This document shows positions 7,707 to 15,438 of a DNA stretch of 17,008 bases, piece after piece; position 1 is the first letter of the stretch; the number at the start of each line of letters is the position of its first letter. A program made the translations under genes and the position numbers. The DNA is from JAEUKQ01 sp964414755 (GTDB taxonomy: Bacteria; Pseudomonadota; Alphaproteobacteria; JAEUKQ01), in assembly GCA_964414755.1 (NCBI GenBank), contig CAYPXH010000028.1, forward strand, positions 1-17,008, read 5' to 3'. The notes beneath the pieces were generated by a model. It did not search any database. It was not told the DNA's origin and saw only the letters and a program-made list of their open reading frames with translations.

Positions 7707-8663
7707 TTATTTGGCTGTTTTGGTCTTTTGTTGCTTGCTTAATGGGTGATAGTGCTGGACTAAATTTTTTTTACGATCATCCGTAACATGCGTATATATT
7801 TGGGTGGTTGCTATGTCCGCGTGCCCCAAAAGCTGTTGAACATTACGTAAATCCGCCCCATGCTCTAAAAGGTGTGTAGCAAAAGCATGGCGTAACACAT
7901 GTGGCGAGAATTGTTTTGCATCAAGACCCGCTTTAAGTGCAATCTTTTTCAACTGTACCGCAAAATTCTGCCTTGTCATATGCCCATTTTTACTTGATGA
8001 CGGAAACAACCATCCGGATAAGACGGGTAAGCCATTTCTGTCTTTGGGCAAGGTTTCCGGGCGATGTTTAAGCCAATCTTTTAAAGCAATTTGGGCTGGT
8101 TGGCTTAAGGGTAATAACCGTTCCTTAGCGCCTTTTCCGCGAATTAATATCGTTGCTTCCTGGGTAGCAATTTGGTTGACTTTGAGTGAAACAAGCTCAG
8201 ACACACGCAACCCACTACCATATAATAACTCCAGCATCACAACCATACGAAAACCTTCAGGATTTTGCTGATTGATTGCAACCTGCAACAACTTGTCAAT
8301 TTGTCCCTCGCTGGCGGTTTTAGGTAGCGAACGGTTTAATTTTGGCATTTCAACCAAGGTCATTGGGTCATCTTGCCGTAGTTCTTCTGTTAAAAGAAAT
8401 TGATACATTTGCCGTAGCGATGATAGACGCCGTGCTATGGTTTTAACCGAAAACCCGGCTGCGGCAAGTTTTTGCTGATATTGTTGAATATCTTTGGATC
8501 CTGCTTTGATCAAAGTATTTGCAGAACGATTAAGAAAAGTAGCAAAATCTTTAAGGTCATGTTGATAAGATTCGCACGTGTTGTTGCTTGCACCACGCTC
8601 ACCACGCATCATTTCCAAGAAAGCGTCAATCAATTGAATATCTTTTTGCCCTATGCCGCCCAT
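7707..8663 (-). CDS. xerD: site-specific tyrosine recombinase XerD
   Basis: This recombinase acts with XerC at the dif site to resolve chromosome dimers during cell division, using a catalytic tyrosine. The 318-residue protein has an N-terminal SAM-like core-binding domain (about 8-95; AFLEMMRGERGASNNTCESY) and a C-terminal catalytic domain. The full active-site set is visible: R153 in GSGLRVSEL, K177 in IRGKGAKERLLPL, H255 and R258 in SPHVLRHAFATHLL, H281 in LLGHADIATTQIY, and Y290. The length is typical (about 300). The start at 8663 gives the family N-terminus; the frame could extend to TTG at 8720, but nothing supports that. No strong Shine-Dalgarno is visible. It follows the secreted-protein gene by 87 bases and precedes accA. 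XerC would be the alternative name, but the accA neighbourhood and sequence favour XerD. Confidence 0.93.
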   Translation of the reverse strand: MGGIGQKDIQLIDAFLEMMRGERGASNNTCESYQHDLKDFATFLNRSANTLIKAGSKDIQQYQQKLAAAGFSVKTIARRLSSLRQMYQFLLTEELRQDDPMTLVEMPKLNRSLPKTASEGQIDKLLQVAINQQNPEGFRMVVMLELLYGSGLRVSELVSLKVNQIATQEATILIRGKGAKERLLPLSQPAQIALKDWLKHRPETLPKDRNGLPVLSGWLFPSSSKNGHMTRQNFAVQLKKIALKAGLDAKQFSPHVLRHAFATHLLEHGADLRNVQQLLGHADIATTQIYTHVTDDRKKNLVQHYHPLSKQQKTKTAK

Positions 8664-8750
8664 GTTTTCATGACCATATTCATGTTTATTATGCCAATCA
8701 CACTCAACAAGATGATACAAGGTTTTATTTCTATATAAATATTTTTATTG

Positions 8751-10439
8751 CTATAGACCATTGGCCAATAATCCTTCAATCGCTAATTGACGCGCAATAG
8801 TATCAAATCCCAGCCGGCGCAAAACCATCAAAATCTGGGCTGCCCATTGTGCGTTGGTTACCCCAAAGCCGTTTTGCTGTATATAGTTGGCAAGAACAAT
8901 ATAGACCTCGGCCGCCCCAAGGTCACGCACCGCATCGCTTAAATAAAACCACTGATTAATATCAACCGCTGCTTCAGAATCATTTGCAAATTCACCGGCC
9001 AGTTCTGGCCATATTAGGCCACCACTTAATCCAACCCCCTCGAGAATAGCCGCAACACGTGAGAAACGCTGCTGTGTTTGAATTTTGCTGGCAACCTTAA
9101 TATTACTTGGAATATCGGTTGGTTTTATTATGTTACCCTGACCTGTCTGATACATGGCAGCCCAAATATTTAATTTTTTGATATCATCAATACCAATATT
9201 GCCTGCTGTTTCAGCCAGTTTCTTCCATTCATGCGCCTGTTCAGGCAATTCTGCGGCGAAATATGCCCGTGCCATGGCAAAAGCATAGGATGATAAAGTT
9301 GTATCAACAGATAATAAAAGCATCTGCTGGTGGTACAATTCTAACGTAGCCAAATAATGATGATAATCTTTGCTATTTTGCAGCAATTTTAGAAACAATT
9401 GAATTTTATCCGCGTTTGCAATACCTGCCGCCGTACTCATCATATGCCAAATAACCGCACGCTGACGTTGATTTAGGGAAGAAGCATTCCACAATAATGC
9501 CTGCGTACGATCCTTATCTGTAACCGGCACCTGACCGTACAATCTTTCTAAGGATTCTTTTGGTAATTCTGCCTTATTATAGGCTTGTTCTGCTAATGAT
9601 AATCGCGTATCTAATGGTATCACTGCGTCATCTATCATAGCGGCTATAATTGCTGGATTATTCAATTTATTAGCCAAAACAACAAGTTGATTAGGGTTAA
9701 TATGACGGATTAAAAACCATTCCAGGGGATGTGTTATTTGTAGCCCCGCGGGTATGGATGATGAACCCAGTGATACAATCTGCTGCAATTGCCCAAGCAA
9801 TTGGCTAATATCGGTTGGCAACTTCTTACGCTCGGCCATAATTTGCGCCATAATTGTTTGATCTTTTATAATGGCGGCACAGTAAAAAGCATATTCCAAC
9901 AATTGATATTGCTGAAAAGTATTCAGTTGATCACCAGTACAAAAATTAACCGATTGTGTTTGCAGCAGTTGCAGATAGAAGCGGTTTCGTAATAACAAGG
10001 TATTATCGGCTAAAGAGTCAGGTAAATCCCTTAACAATAAATCGGCCTGCTTGATATCGCCTAATTTTAAGATTAGTTGCAACCGTAGATTCACCAAAGA
10101 AGCCCAACTTTGCCAGGATTTTGCTTGATCAATCGTAAAAACCGGGCCAATTGATGTGCCAGTTAAAATATCTTGCAGACCGCGCCGCCATGATCGGGAA
10201 TTTGGTAGTTTTTTAATTAATTCAAGGTTTTTTGTTACCCCAGCAACACTACTTCCCCACCATAAATTATTTTGAGGTATGGAAAGTGTTTTAACCACCC
10301 CCCAAAATGGATATTGTTTTTGAGAGTCGTTTGCCGAAAAATTTTTGCTGGCCGGTAACTTATCAAGTGGCCCAATCTGCGCGATTGCCTGTGACATAGA
10401 AATGGCCAGTACAATAATTGCGGCAAGATAATATCGCAT
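8751..10439 (-). CDS. secreted helical-repeat protein of unknown function
   Basis: I do not recognise this 562-residue protein. It starts with a clear signal peptide (MRYYLAAIIVLAISMSQAIA, probably cut after A20 before Q21), so it should be periplasmic or exported. The rest is rich in Leu, Ala and Gln, with many amphipathic helices of about 12-18 residues broken by short turns, suggesting an all-alpha superhelix of TPR-like or Sel1-like type. C167 and C187 (NFCTGD and FYCAAI) are well placed for a disulfide between adjacent helices. No catalytic motif or membrane anchor was seen. The ATG at 10439 has GAGGAA just upstream (10444-10449), and the signal peptide starts there; a frame reaching ATG at 10520 would bury the signal and overlap an inverted repeat. 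It is upstream of xerD on the same strand. Similar long, signal-bearing proteins near xerD are annotated as hypothetical in some alphaproteobacteria (recollection, not tested). Confidence 0.85.
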   Translation of the reverse strand: MRYYLAAIIVLAISMSQAIAQIGPLDKLPASKNFSANDSQKQYPFWGVVKTLSIPQNNLWWGSSVAGVTKNLELIKKLPNSRSWRRGLQDILTGTSIGPVFTIDQAKSWQSWASLVNLRLQLILKLGDIKQADLLLRDLPDSLADNTLLLRNRFYLQLLQTQSVNFCTGDQLNTFQQYQLLEYAFYCAAIIKDQTIMAQIMAERKKLPTDISQLLGQLQQIVSLGSSSIPAGLQITHPLEWFLIRHINPNQLVVLANKLNNPAIIAAMIDDAVIPLDTRLSLAEQAYNKAELPKESLERLYGQVPVTDKDRTQALLWNASSLNQRQRAVIWHMMSTAAGIANADKIQLFLKLLQNSKDYHHYLATLELYHQQMLLLSVDTTLSSYAFAMARAYFAAELPEQAHEWKKLAETAGNIGIDDIKKLNIWAAMYQTGQGNIIKPTDIPSNIKVASKIQTQQRFSRVAAILEGVGLSGGLIWPELAGEFANDSEAAVDINQWFYLSDAVRDLGAAEVYIVLANYIQQNGFGVTNAQWAAQILMVLRRLGFDTIARQLAIEGLLANGL

Positions 10440-10518
10440 GAATTTCCTCGTTCCTATTATCGGCTTATCTATAAACGTTGTTGCCTTTTTGCTTTGATAC
10501 AAAAAACGATCCAGCCAC

Positions 10519-10560
10519 ATAAAAAGCTTAAAAGCTTGTAGAAAATATAAAGCTTTTTAT
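10519..10560. repeat. 11-bp inverted repeat with three AAGCTT copies
   Basis: Perfect arms at 10519-10529 and 10550-10560 (ATAAAAAGCTT and its complement) enclose a 20-base loop. The palindrome AAGCTT occurs three times (10524-10529, 10532-10537, 10550-10555). It lies in the 211-base gap between the divergent secreted-protein and CNNM/CorC genes, so an operator or a cruciform-prone promoter region is possible. Just downstream for the plus-strand gene, TTGTAT (10560-10565) and TAAAAT (10584-10589) form a weak promoter with an 18-base spacer. The rest of the gap shows nothing further. Confidence 0.6.
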
Positions 10561-10650
10561 TGTATGTTATGTTGAGCATAAGCTAAAATCATCAAAAGGC
10601 TAAATCAATAGCTGCTTAAAAACAAGGATAATCAAAAACAGGTTTTCTTC

Positions 10651-11967
10651 ATGGCATTAACGGTATCAATCATTTTTATATTGCTGATTATTTCGGCATT
10701 CTTTTCGGCAGCAGAAATGAGCTTAACAGCTGCCTCACGCCCGCGAATGCATGCTCTTGAACGTCAGGGTCAAAAACAAGCAAAACGTGTTAATATTCTA
10801 AGAAAAAACATGGAGCAAGTTATCGGTAGTATCTTAATTTGTAATAACCTTGTTAATATCCTGGCATCTGCCCTTGCAACTGACCTGTTGATTACGGTTT
10901 TTGCAGAAAGTGGGGTTGTTTATGCCACAATATTGATGACCGTCCTTGTTGTTGTTTTTGGTGAAATGTTACCAAAAACCATTGCTATTAACCACGCTGA
11001 CAGGTTAGCCTTATTGGTTTCATGGCTGATTCATACCATTACTAAATTGCTTTTTCCGCTAACCTGGCTAGCGAACCATTTTTTGTCCGGCTTACAAAAA
11101 ATATTTGGTTTAAAAAATAAAACCCATCTTGGCGAACAAATTGCCCAAGAAGAGCTTCGCGGTGCAATTGACCTACATGCACCAGCCGTTGCCACCCAGC
11201 CCAAACAAACAGGTGCTATGCTGCACAGCATTCTGGATCTAAGTAAGGTTCAGGTAAATAATATTATGATGCACCGACGTAATCTAACAATGATTAATAT
11301 CGACCAACCAATCCAGCAAATTATTGAACTTGTTATTAACAGCCCACATACAAGAATACCTTTATGGCGCGATAATCCTGATAATATTGTTGGCGTTTTA
11401 CACGCCCGTGCCCTTCTGCGGGCATTACAGGCACATCGTGGGCATACCGAGAATATTGACCTGGTTAAAATTGCCAATCGCCCCTGGTTTATTCCATCAA
11501 CAACGAATCTTCTGGCGCAACTTCAGGCTTTTCGCAGTCGTCGTGAACATTTTGCCTTGGTGGTTGACGAATATGGCGTGTTGATGGGTATTGTAACCCT
11601 GGAAGACATTCTTGAGGAAATTGTTGGTAATATCGAGGATGAAACAGATGTCAACGTTGTTGGTGTCAAGGGTCAGGCCGATGGCAGTTATATTGTGGAT
11701 GGACAGGTTACCGTTCGTGATTTAAAGCGTGAATTAAACTTAAATATTCCAGATAACAAGGCATCAACCATTGCCGGCCTTGTTCTTTACGAAGCGCGGC
11801 GCATTCCCGAAAAAGGGCAGGTGTTTGTATTTTATGGATTACGTTTTGAAGTGCTTGAAATGTTACGTTATCAAATTAAAACTTTACGGATAACCTCAAA
11901 CGCCACCACAGAAAAACCACTATCCAAGAAAAATCACCCAACCGAATCAGTCGGTGGACATTATTGA
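10651..11967 (+). CDS. CNNM/CorC-type membrane protein (DUF21-CBS-CorC_HlyC)
   Basis: A 438-residue inner-membrane protein of the CNNM/CorC (formerly hemolysin C or TlyC) family, whose members are linked to magnesium or cobalt transport. The N-terminal transmembrane (DUF21) part shows SAAEMSLTAASRPRMHALERQG, VGSILICNNLVNIL-like helices and VVFGEMLPKTIAI across about residues 1-145, with four hydrophobic segments. A CBS pair follows (about 200-325; VNNIMMHRRN, HTRIPLW and VVDEYGVLMGIVTLEDILEEIVG), the site that binds adenine nucleotides in relatives. The C-terminal CorC_HlyC domain (about 335-415; DGSYIVDGQVTVRDLKREL and GQVFVFYGLRFEVLEM) ends in a polar tail. The ATG at 10651 has AGG upstream. 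It converges on bolA, 14 bases apart, an arrangement I recall in other alphaproteobacteria. The ion transported is not shown by the sequence. Confidence 0.93.
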   Translation: MALTVSIIFILLIISAFFSAAEMSLTAASRPRMHALERQGQKQAKRVNILRKNMEQVIGSILICNNLVNILASALATDLLITVFAESGVVYATILMTVLVVVFGEMLPKTIAINHADRLALLVSWLIHTITKLLFPLTWLANHFLSGLQKIFGLKNKTHLGEQIAQEELRGAIDLHAPAVATQPKQTGAMLHSILDLSKVQVNNIMMHRRNLTMINIDQPIQQIIELVINSPHTRIPLWRDNPDNIVGVLHARALLRALQAHRGHTENIDLVKIANRPWFIPSTTNLLAQLQAFRSRREHFALVVDEYGVLMGIVTLEDILEEIVGNIEDETDVNVVGVKGQADGSYIVDGQVTVRDLKRELNLNIPDNKASTIAGLVLYEARRIPEKGQVFVFYGLRFEVLEMLRYQIKTLRITSNATTEKPLSKKNHPTESVGGHY

Positions 11968-11981
11968 CGATTACCCTTTGG

Positions 11982-12242
11982 CTAACAATCAGCAGGTTTT
12001 TGTAGAATAAGTTGAATAGAGTGCAGATGTTTAATTTCATCGGCCAGCAATTGATAGATCAAATGGTGGTTTGCACGGGTATCTTGTTTACAAAAACAAT
12101 GACAAACCATACGTACAACCACATGGGTTATTTGCCCTGGTTTGTAACCTGCATGTCCAACATGCTGGCTGGAAACATCCCGAACTTCCAGTTCACTGGG
12201 TGCCAGCGACCATAATTTATTTTGGATATTTTCGATAATCAT
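11982..12242 (-). CDS. BolA family protein
   Basis: An 86-residue cytoplasmic protein of the BolA family. Members bind monothiol glutaredoxins through a shared [2Fe-2S] cluster and influence iron regulation and morphology; some bind DNA. Visible family features are the N-terminal helix IQNKLWSLAPSELEVRD, then SSQHVGHAGYKPGQITHVVVRMV, and the late NHHLIYQLLADEIKHLHSIQL, which keeps the conserved histidine (H59). The usual FxGKSRVxRHRLVY segment is altered to CHCFCKQDTRANHHLIY, with C47, C49 and C51 crowded together, which I do not recall as typical. No Shine-Dalgarno is evident, but the length and N-terminus fit the ATG at 12242. It converges with the CNNM/CorC gene. The glutaredoxin partner is not in the window. 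Confidence 0.88.
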   Translation of the reverse strand: MIIENIQNKLWSLAPSELEVRDVSSQHVGHAGYKPGQITHVVVRMVCHCFCKQDTRANHHLIYQLLADEIKHLHSIQLILQKPADC

Positions 12243-12313
12243 TCATTAAGCAGATATATATTGAAACTATAGTTGTAAAACCAACCGGTATCTATAGATG
12301 ATAACAACTATTT

Positions 12314-12389
12314 TGGTGGGCGGTGACGGGTTCGAACCGCCGACCTCCTCGGTGTAAACGAGATGCTCTTCCGGCTGAGCTAACCGCCC
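12314..12389 (-). tRNA. tRNA-Val (anticodon UAC)
   Basis: Folding by hand gives a complete cloverleaf of 76 bases. The acceptor stem GGGCGGT pairs with ACCGCCC; the D stem is GCTC/GAGC; the anticodon stem TCTCG/CGAGG encloses the loop TTTACAC with anticodon TAC; the T stem GGCGG/CCGTC encloses TTCGAAC. Discriminator A and an encoded CCA end the gene. It reads valine GUA and, by wobble, other GUN codons. It lies between HU and bolA on the same strand, directly after the HU terminator. Confidence 0.97.
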
Positions 12390-12390
12390 C

Positions 12391-12433
12391 AAAAAACCAA
12401 TCGGCTAGTAATAACAATCTATCACTAGCCGAT
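12391..12433 (-). terminator. intrinsic terminator of the HU gene
   Basis: On the minus strand a perfect 10-bp stem (arms 12424-12433 and 12400-12409, ATCGGCTAGT and its complement) with a 14-base loop is followed by TGG and six T residues (12391-12396). It lies 23 bases after the HU stop and ends only a base or so before the tRNA-Val gene begins, so the two elements nearly abut. Confidence 0.82.
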
Positions 12434-12436
12434 CAA
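12408..12436 (-). promoter_or_regulatory. possible tRNA-Val promoter inside the HU terminator
   Basis: On the minus strand TTGATC (12431-12436) and TATTAC (12408-12413) are 17 bases apart, each four of six against the sigma-70 consensus. A start about seven bases after the -10 would give a short 5' leader before tRNA-Val. The sequence overlaps the terminator hairpin, and the bases after the -10 (TAGCCGA) are GC-rich, as in discriminators of growth-controlled stable RNA promoters. Prediction by eye only. Confidence 0.3.
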
Positions 12437-12456
12437 GAGTTTTATAGAATAGTCAA

Positions 12457-12738
12457 TTATTTTCTTTTATTGACAGCATCCTTCAAACCTTTGCCTGGGC
12501 GGAATTTTGCACGCTTTGAAGCAGCAATTTTAATAGTAGCGCCAGTGCGTGGGTTGCGGCCTTCGAAAGCCTTTAATTTGGTAACACTAAAGGTACCAAA
12601 GCCAACCAAACGAACATCATCACCTTTTGCCAAAGCATCTTCAACAGCGCCAAAAACGGCATCAATTGCCTGAGCAGCCTTAGCTTTTGATAAATCTGTT
12701 TTCTCAGCAACAACATTAATTAAATCGTTTTTATTCAC
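12457..12738 (-). CDS. hup: DNA-binding protein HU
   Basis: A small nucleoid protein that binds and bends DNA non-specifically as a dimer. The 93-residue product has the HU N-terminus MNKNDLINVVAEKTDLSKAK, GFGTF (46-50), the beta-arm with GRNPRTG (60-66; the RNP proline that intercalates) and a basic C-terminal helix (KRAKFRPGKGLKDAVNKRK). The GTG at 12738 is the likely start because GGGGGA lies 7 bases upstream and the known HU N-terminus begins there. The frame can be read back to ATG at 12792, but that stretch contains the mRNA leader. It follows lon on the same strand, as in many proteobacteria. It has its own promoter (12814-12843) and terminator. Confidence 0.95.
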   Translation of the reverse strand: MNKNDLINVVAEKTDLSKAKAAQAIDAVFGAVEDALAKGDDVRLVGFGTFSVTKLKAFEGRNPRTGATIKIAASKRAKFRPGKGLKDAVNKRK

Positions 12739-12785
12739 AGTGTATCCCCCTAAAAAGTCGGTTGAACCTAAAATAACAAAAACCA

Positions 12786-12800
12786 AGTTCATAGTGAACT
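12786..12800. repeat. short palindrome in the HU leader
   Basis: AGTTCA and TGAACT (12786-12791 and 12795-12800) form a 6-bp perfect inverted repeat with a 3-base centre, located roughly 7-21 bases after the predicted HU transcription start. It could be an operator or a small leader hairpin. Short enough that chance is possible in an AT-rich region. Confidence 0.35.
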
Positions 12801-12813
12801 AAGGATTTGCTGA

Positions 12814-12843
12814 ATTCTAGACAGGATTTTTCTTCTTCGTCAA
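12814..12843 (-). promoter_or_regulatory. sigma-70 promoter of the HU gene
   Basis: On the minus strand TTGACG (12838-12843) and TAGAAT (12814-12819) each match five of six consensus positions, with an 18-base spacer. The start would fall near 12807, leaving a leader of about 70 bases before the GTG. It is the best-scoring housekeeping-type promoter I saw in the window and sits correctly between lon and HU. Confidence 0.68.
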
Positions 12844-12861
12844 CAGTTTATCTCGTTTTTC

Positions 12862-12907
12862 TTGGTTTTTTTTGACAATTGTGACTTTTCTGTCAATAAA
12901 AAACCAA
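12862..12907. repeat. long AT-rich inverted repeat after lon
   Basis: Arms at 12862-12877 and 12891-12907 can pair over about 16 bases with one bulge: TTGG, a T run and GACA pair with TGTC, an A-rich run and CCAA; the loop is 13 bases. It begins just after the lon stop. On the minus strand the T run lies before the stem centre rather than after it, so it is not a classic intrinsic terminator, though the hairpin may protect or end the lon mRNA. Confidence 0.5.
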
Positions 12908-12908
12908 C

Positions 12909-15329
12909 CTAATGAGCCAAAATTGCCTTGTTTTGTGTTTTTCCTCCCTTAACTATTGCCGTAATTTCCTTACCTTCTTCATCTTCAACCCATTTAATAG
13001 GCTTTAATGAAGAAACCAATGCTTCGCGCAAAACATGGTCGATTTCACTAACATAAGTAATTTTTAAACCCTTCTTTACGTTATCAGGGACATCACTCAT
13101 ATCTTTCTTATTTTCCTGCGGAACCAACACATGTTTGATCCCTGCGCGTAAAGCAGCTAATAATTTTTCTTTCAGACCACCAATTGGTAGCACCCTGCCT
13201 CTTAGGGTTATTTCCCCTGTCATTGCTATATCACGCCGTACTGCGATTCCAGTTAGTATAGAAACAATCGATGTAACGATTGCAATACCAGCTGAAGGAC
13301 CATCTTTTGGCGTTGCACCTTCTGGAACATGAACATGAATATCTTTATGCTGAAAGATCGTTGGTTTAATTCCAAAATCAGCAGATCTGGCTTTAACCAG
13401 GCTTTCGGCCGTCTGGGCTGATTCCTTCATCACATCGCCCAACTTACCTGTTGCAATAATTTTACCCTTACCTGGCAGCATGGCTGCTTCAATTGTTAGA
13501 ATATCACCGCCGACCTCGGTCCAAGCAAGGCCGGTTGTAACACCCACCATGTCTTTTTGTTCGATTTGTCCGAAATGAAACCGCCGAACACCCAGGAATT
13601 TTTCTACATTCTTTCCCGTAATAGCCATGTCTTTTTTAACATTACTACCAGACATTAAAATTTCTTTAAGAACTTTACGGGTTAAGTTTGCTAATTCGCG
13701 TTCAAGGCTCCGAACACCTGCCTCACGCGTGTAGTAGCGAATAATGGCGCGAATGGCTTCCTCATTAATTGTTAGCTCACCTTCTTTAATGCCACTTTCT
13801 TTAAATACTTTTGGCAGAAGATGACGCTTGGCAATTTCAACCTTTTCGTCTTCCGTATATCCAGGAAGACGAATAATTTCCATACGATCCAAAAGCGGCT
13901 GTGGCATTTGCAAACTATTGGCGGTTGTAATAAACATAACGTCCGATAGATCATAATCCACTTCTAAATAATGATCGGCAAAAGTAGAATTTTGCTCGGG
14001 ATCAAGTACCTCTAACAAAGCCGACGATGGATCACCGCGCCAATCTGCACCCAGTTTATCAATTTCGTCCAATAAAAATAGTGGATTAGACGATTTTGAT
14101 TTTTTCATCGCCTGAACAACTTTACCAGGCATCGAACCTATATAAGTGCGGCGATGCCCTCTAATTTCTGCTTCGTCCCGAACACCGCCCAAAGACATGC
14201 GTACAAAATTACGCCCGGTTGCCTTAGCAATTGATTTGCCAAGCGACGTTTTTCCAACACCTGGCGGCCCAACCAAACACAAAATTGGTCCCTTAACCTT
14301 GTCCATCCGCTGTTGTACAGCAAGATATTCTAGAATCCGTTCTTTAACTTTATCAAGACCATAATGATCTTGATCAAGCACTTCTTTTGCCCAATTCAGG
14401 TCTTTCTTAATTTTTGATGGTGTATTCCAGGGAATACTTACCACCCAATCCAAATAATTACGCACAACCGTTGCCTCGGCAGACATTGGGCTCATTGTCT
14501 TGAGCTTGCGCAACTCGGACATAGCCTTTTCCTTGGCTTCTTTGCTTAATTTGGTTTTACGAATTTTCTGTTCTAGCTCGCTGGTTTCATCCCGACCGTC
14601 TTCGGTTTCACCAAGTTCTTTTTGAATAGCTTTTAACTGTTCATTCAAATAGTATTCGCGCTGTGTCTTTTCCATCTGCCGCTTCACGCGAGTTCTAATC
14701 CGGCGCTCAACCTGCATCAGGTTAATTTCAGAATCAATGGCACTGCCAATCTTTTCAAATCTTTCCCGCAGGTTTATTGCCTCAAGCAACGCCTGTTTAT
14801 CAACCTGCTTTAAAACCAAGTGCGCAGCAATTGTATCGGCTAACCGGTTATAATCTTCTATTTGGTTTATCGACACCAAAACTTCGGGTGCCAGTTTTTT
14901 GTTTAGTTTCGCATATTGCTCAAACTGGGACATTACCGTACGCGCCAATGCCTGAATCTCAACCGTTTTATCACTGTTTTCTTGAATGATATCGGCTTTA
15001 GCCTGTAGAAAATGATCGCTCTCAACAAAAGACGCAACCTTGGCACGATAGCGCCCTTCAACTAAAACCTTTACCGTTTCGTCCGGCAATTTCAACATCT
15101 GCAAAACGTTTGATACCGTCCCAACTAGATGTAGGTCTTTCGTATTTGGATTTTCAATTGTTGTATCTTTCTGAGTCAATAAAAGAATTTGTTTGTCTTC
15201 GCGCATAACCTCTTCAAGTGCGCGAACTGATTTTTCACGCCCAACAAACAGGGGAACAATCATGTGGGGAAACATTACCACATCACGCAATGGCAAAATG
15301 GGAAACTGTGTTTGTGTATTACTTTCCAT
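12909..15329 (-). CDS. lon: ATP-dependent protease Lon
   Basis: This cytoplasmic AAA+ serine protease degrades misfolded and regulatory proteins. The 806-residue chain has an N-terminal substrate-binding domain (about 1-300, starting FPILPLRDVVMFPHMIVPLFVGRE), an AAA+ module with Walker A GPPGVGKTS (K360), a Walker B aspartate/glutamate in LFLLDEIDKLG and an arginine-rich sensor part, then the protease domain with the catalytic serine S679 in PKDGPSAG and lysine K722 in GLKEKLLAALRAG. These are the same numbers as in E. coli Lon. It is intact, with AGAGG before the ATG at 15329. The gene sits between clpX and HU on one strand. A likely heat-shock promoter (15439-15476) lies upstream, so control by RpoH is probable. 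Confidence 0.98.
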   Translation of the reverse strand: MESNTQTQFPILPLRDVVMFPHMIVPLFVGREKSVRALEEVMREDKQILLLTQKDTTIENPNTKDLHLVGTVSNVLQMLKLPDETVKVLVEGRYRAKVASFVESDHFLQAKADIIQENSDKTVEIQALARTVMSQFEQYAKLNKKLAPEVLVSINQIEDYNRLADTIAAHLVLKQVDKQALLEAINLRERFEKIGSAIDSEINLMQVERRIRTRVKRQMEKTQREYYLNEQLKAIQKELGETEDGRDETSELEQKIRKTKLSKEAKEKAMSELRKLKTMSPMSAEATVVRNYLDWVVSIPWNTPSKIKKDLNWAKEVLDQDHYGLDKVKERILEYLAVQQRMDKVKGPILCLVGPPGVGKTSLGKSIAKATGRNFVRMSLGGVRDEAEIRGHRRTYIGSMPGKVVQAMKKSKSSNPLFLLDEIDKLGADWRGDPSSALLEVLDPEQNSTFADHYLEVDYDLSDVMFITTANSLQMPQPLLDRMEIIRLPGYTEDEKVEIAKRHLLPKVFKESGIKEGELTINEEAIRAIIRYYTREAGVRSLERELANLTRKVLKEILMSGSNVKKDMAITGKNVEKFLGVRRFHFGQIEQKDMVGVTTGLAWTEVGGDILTIEAAMLPGKGKIIATGKLGDVMKESAQTAESLVKARSADFGIKPTIFQHKDIHVHVPEGATPKDGPSAGIAIVTSIVSILTGIAVRRDIAMTGEITLRGRVLPIGGLKEKLLAALRAGIKHVLVPQENKKDMSDVPDNVKKGLKITYVSEIDHVLREALVSSLKPIKWVEDEEGKEITAIVKGGKTQNKAILAH

Positions 15330-15438
15330 ATTTTACTACCTCTCTATCGGGCCGCTTCTTTGGTTAAAACATCTATATTTGTCGAAAAAAAAATGCTCTT
15401 AACCCATACCGTTGCTTATAACAACCGACACATAAAGT

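Noticed and set aside
10440..10520. Upstream extension of the secreted-protein gene to the ATG at 10520
   Set aside because: It would place 27 polar and basic residues before the signal peptide and ignore the GAGGAA site directly before the ATG at 10439.
12323..12673. A 116-codon plus-strand frame running over tRNA-Val and the HU gene
   Set aside because: It crosses a tRNA, a terminator and the opposite strand of a well-recognised HU gene, so it is a chance frame.
12739..12792. HU start at the ATG at 12792
   Set aside because: The family N-terminus and a GGGGGA ribosome site both point to the GTG at 12738; the extra 18 residues are leader sequence.
12862..12907. Intrinsic terminator of lon
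   Set aside because: On the lon strand the hairpin is followed by A residues rather than T residues, so it is listed as an inverted repeat and not as a terminator.
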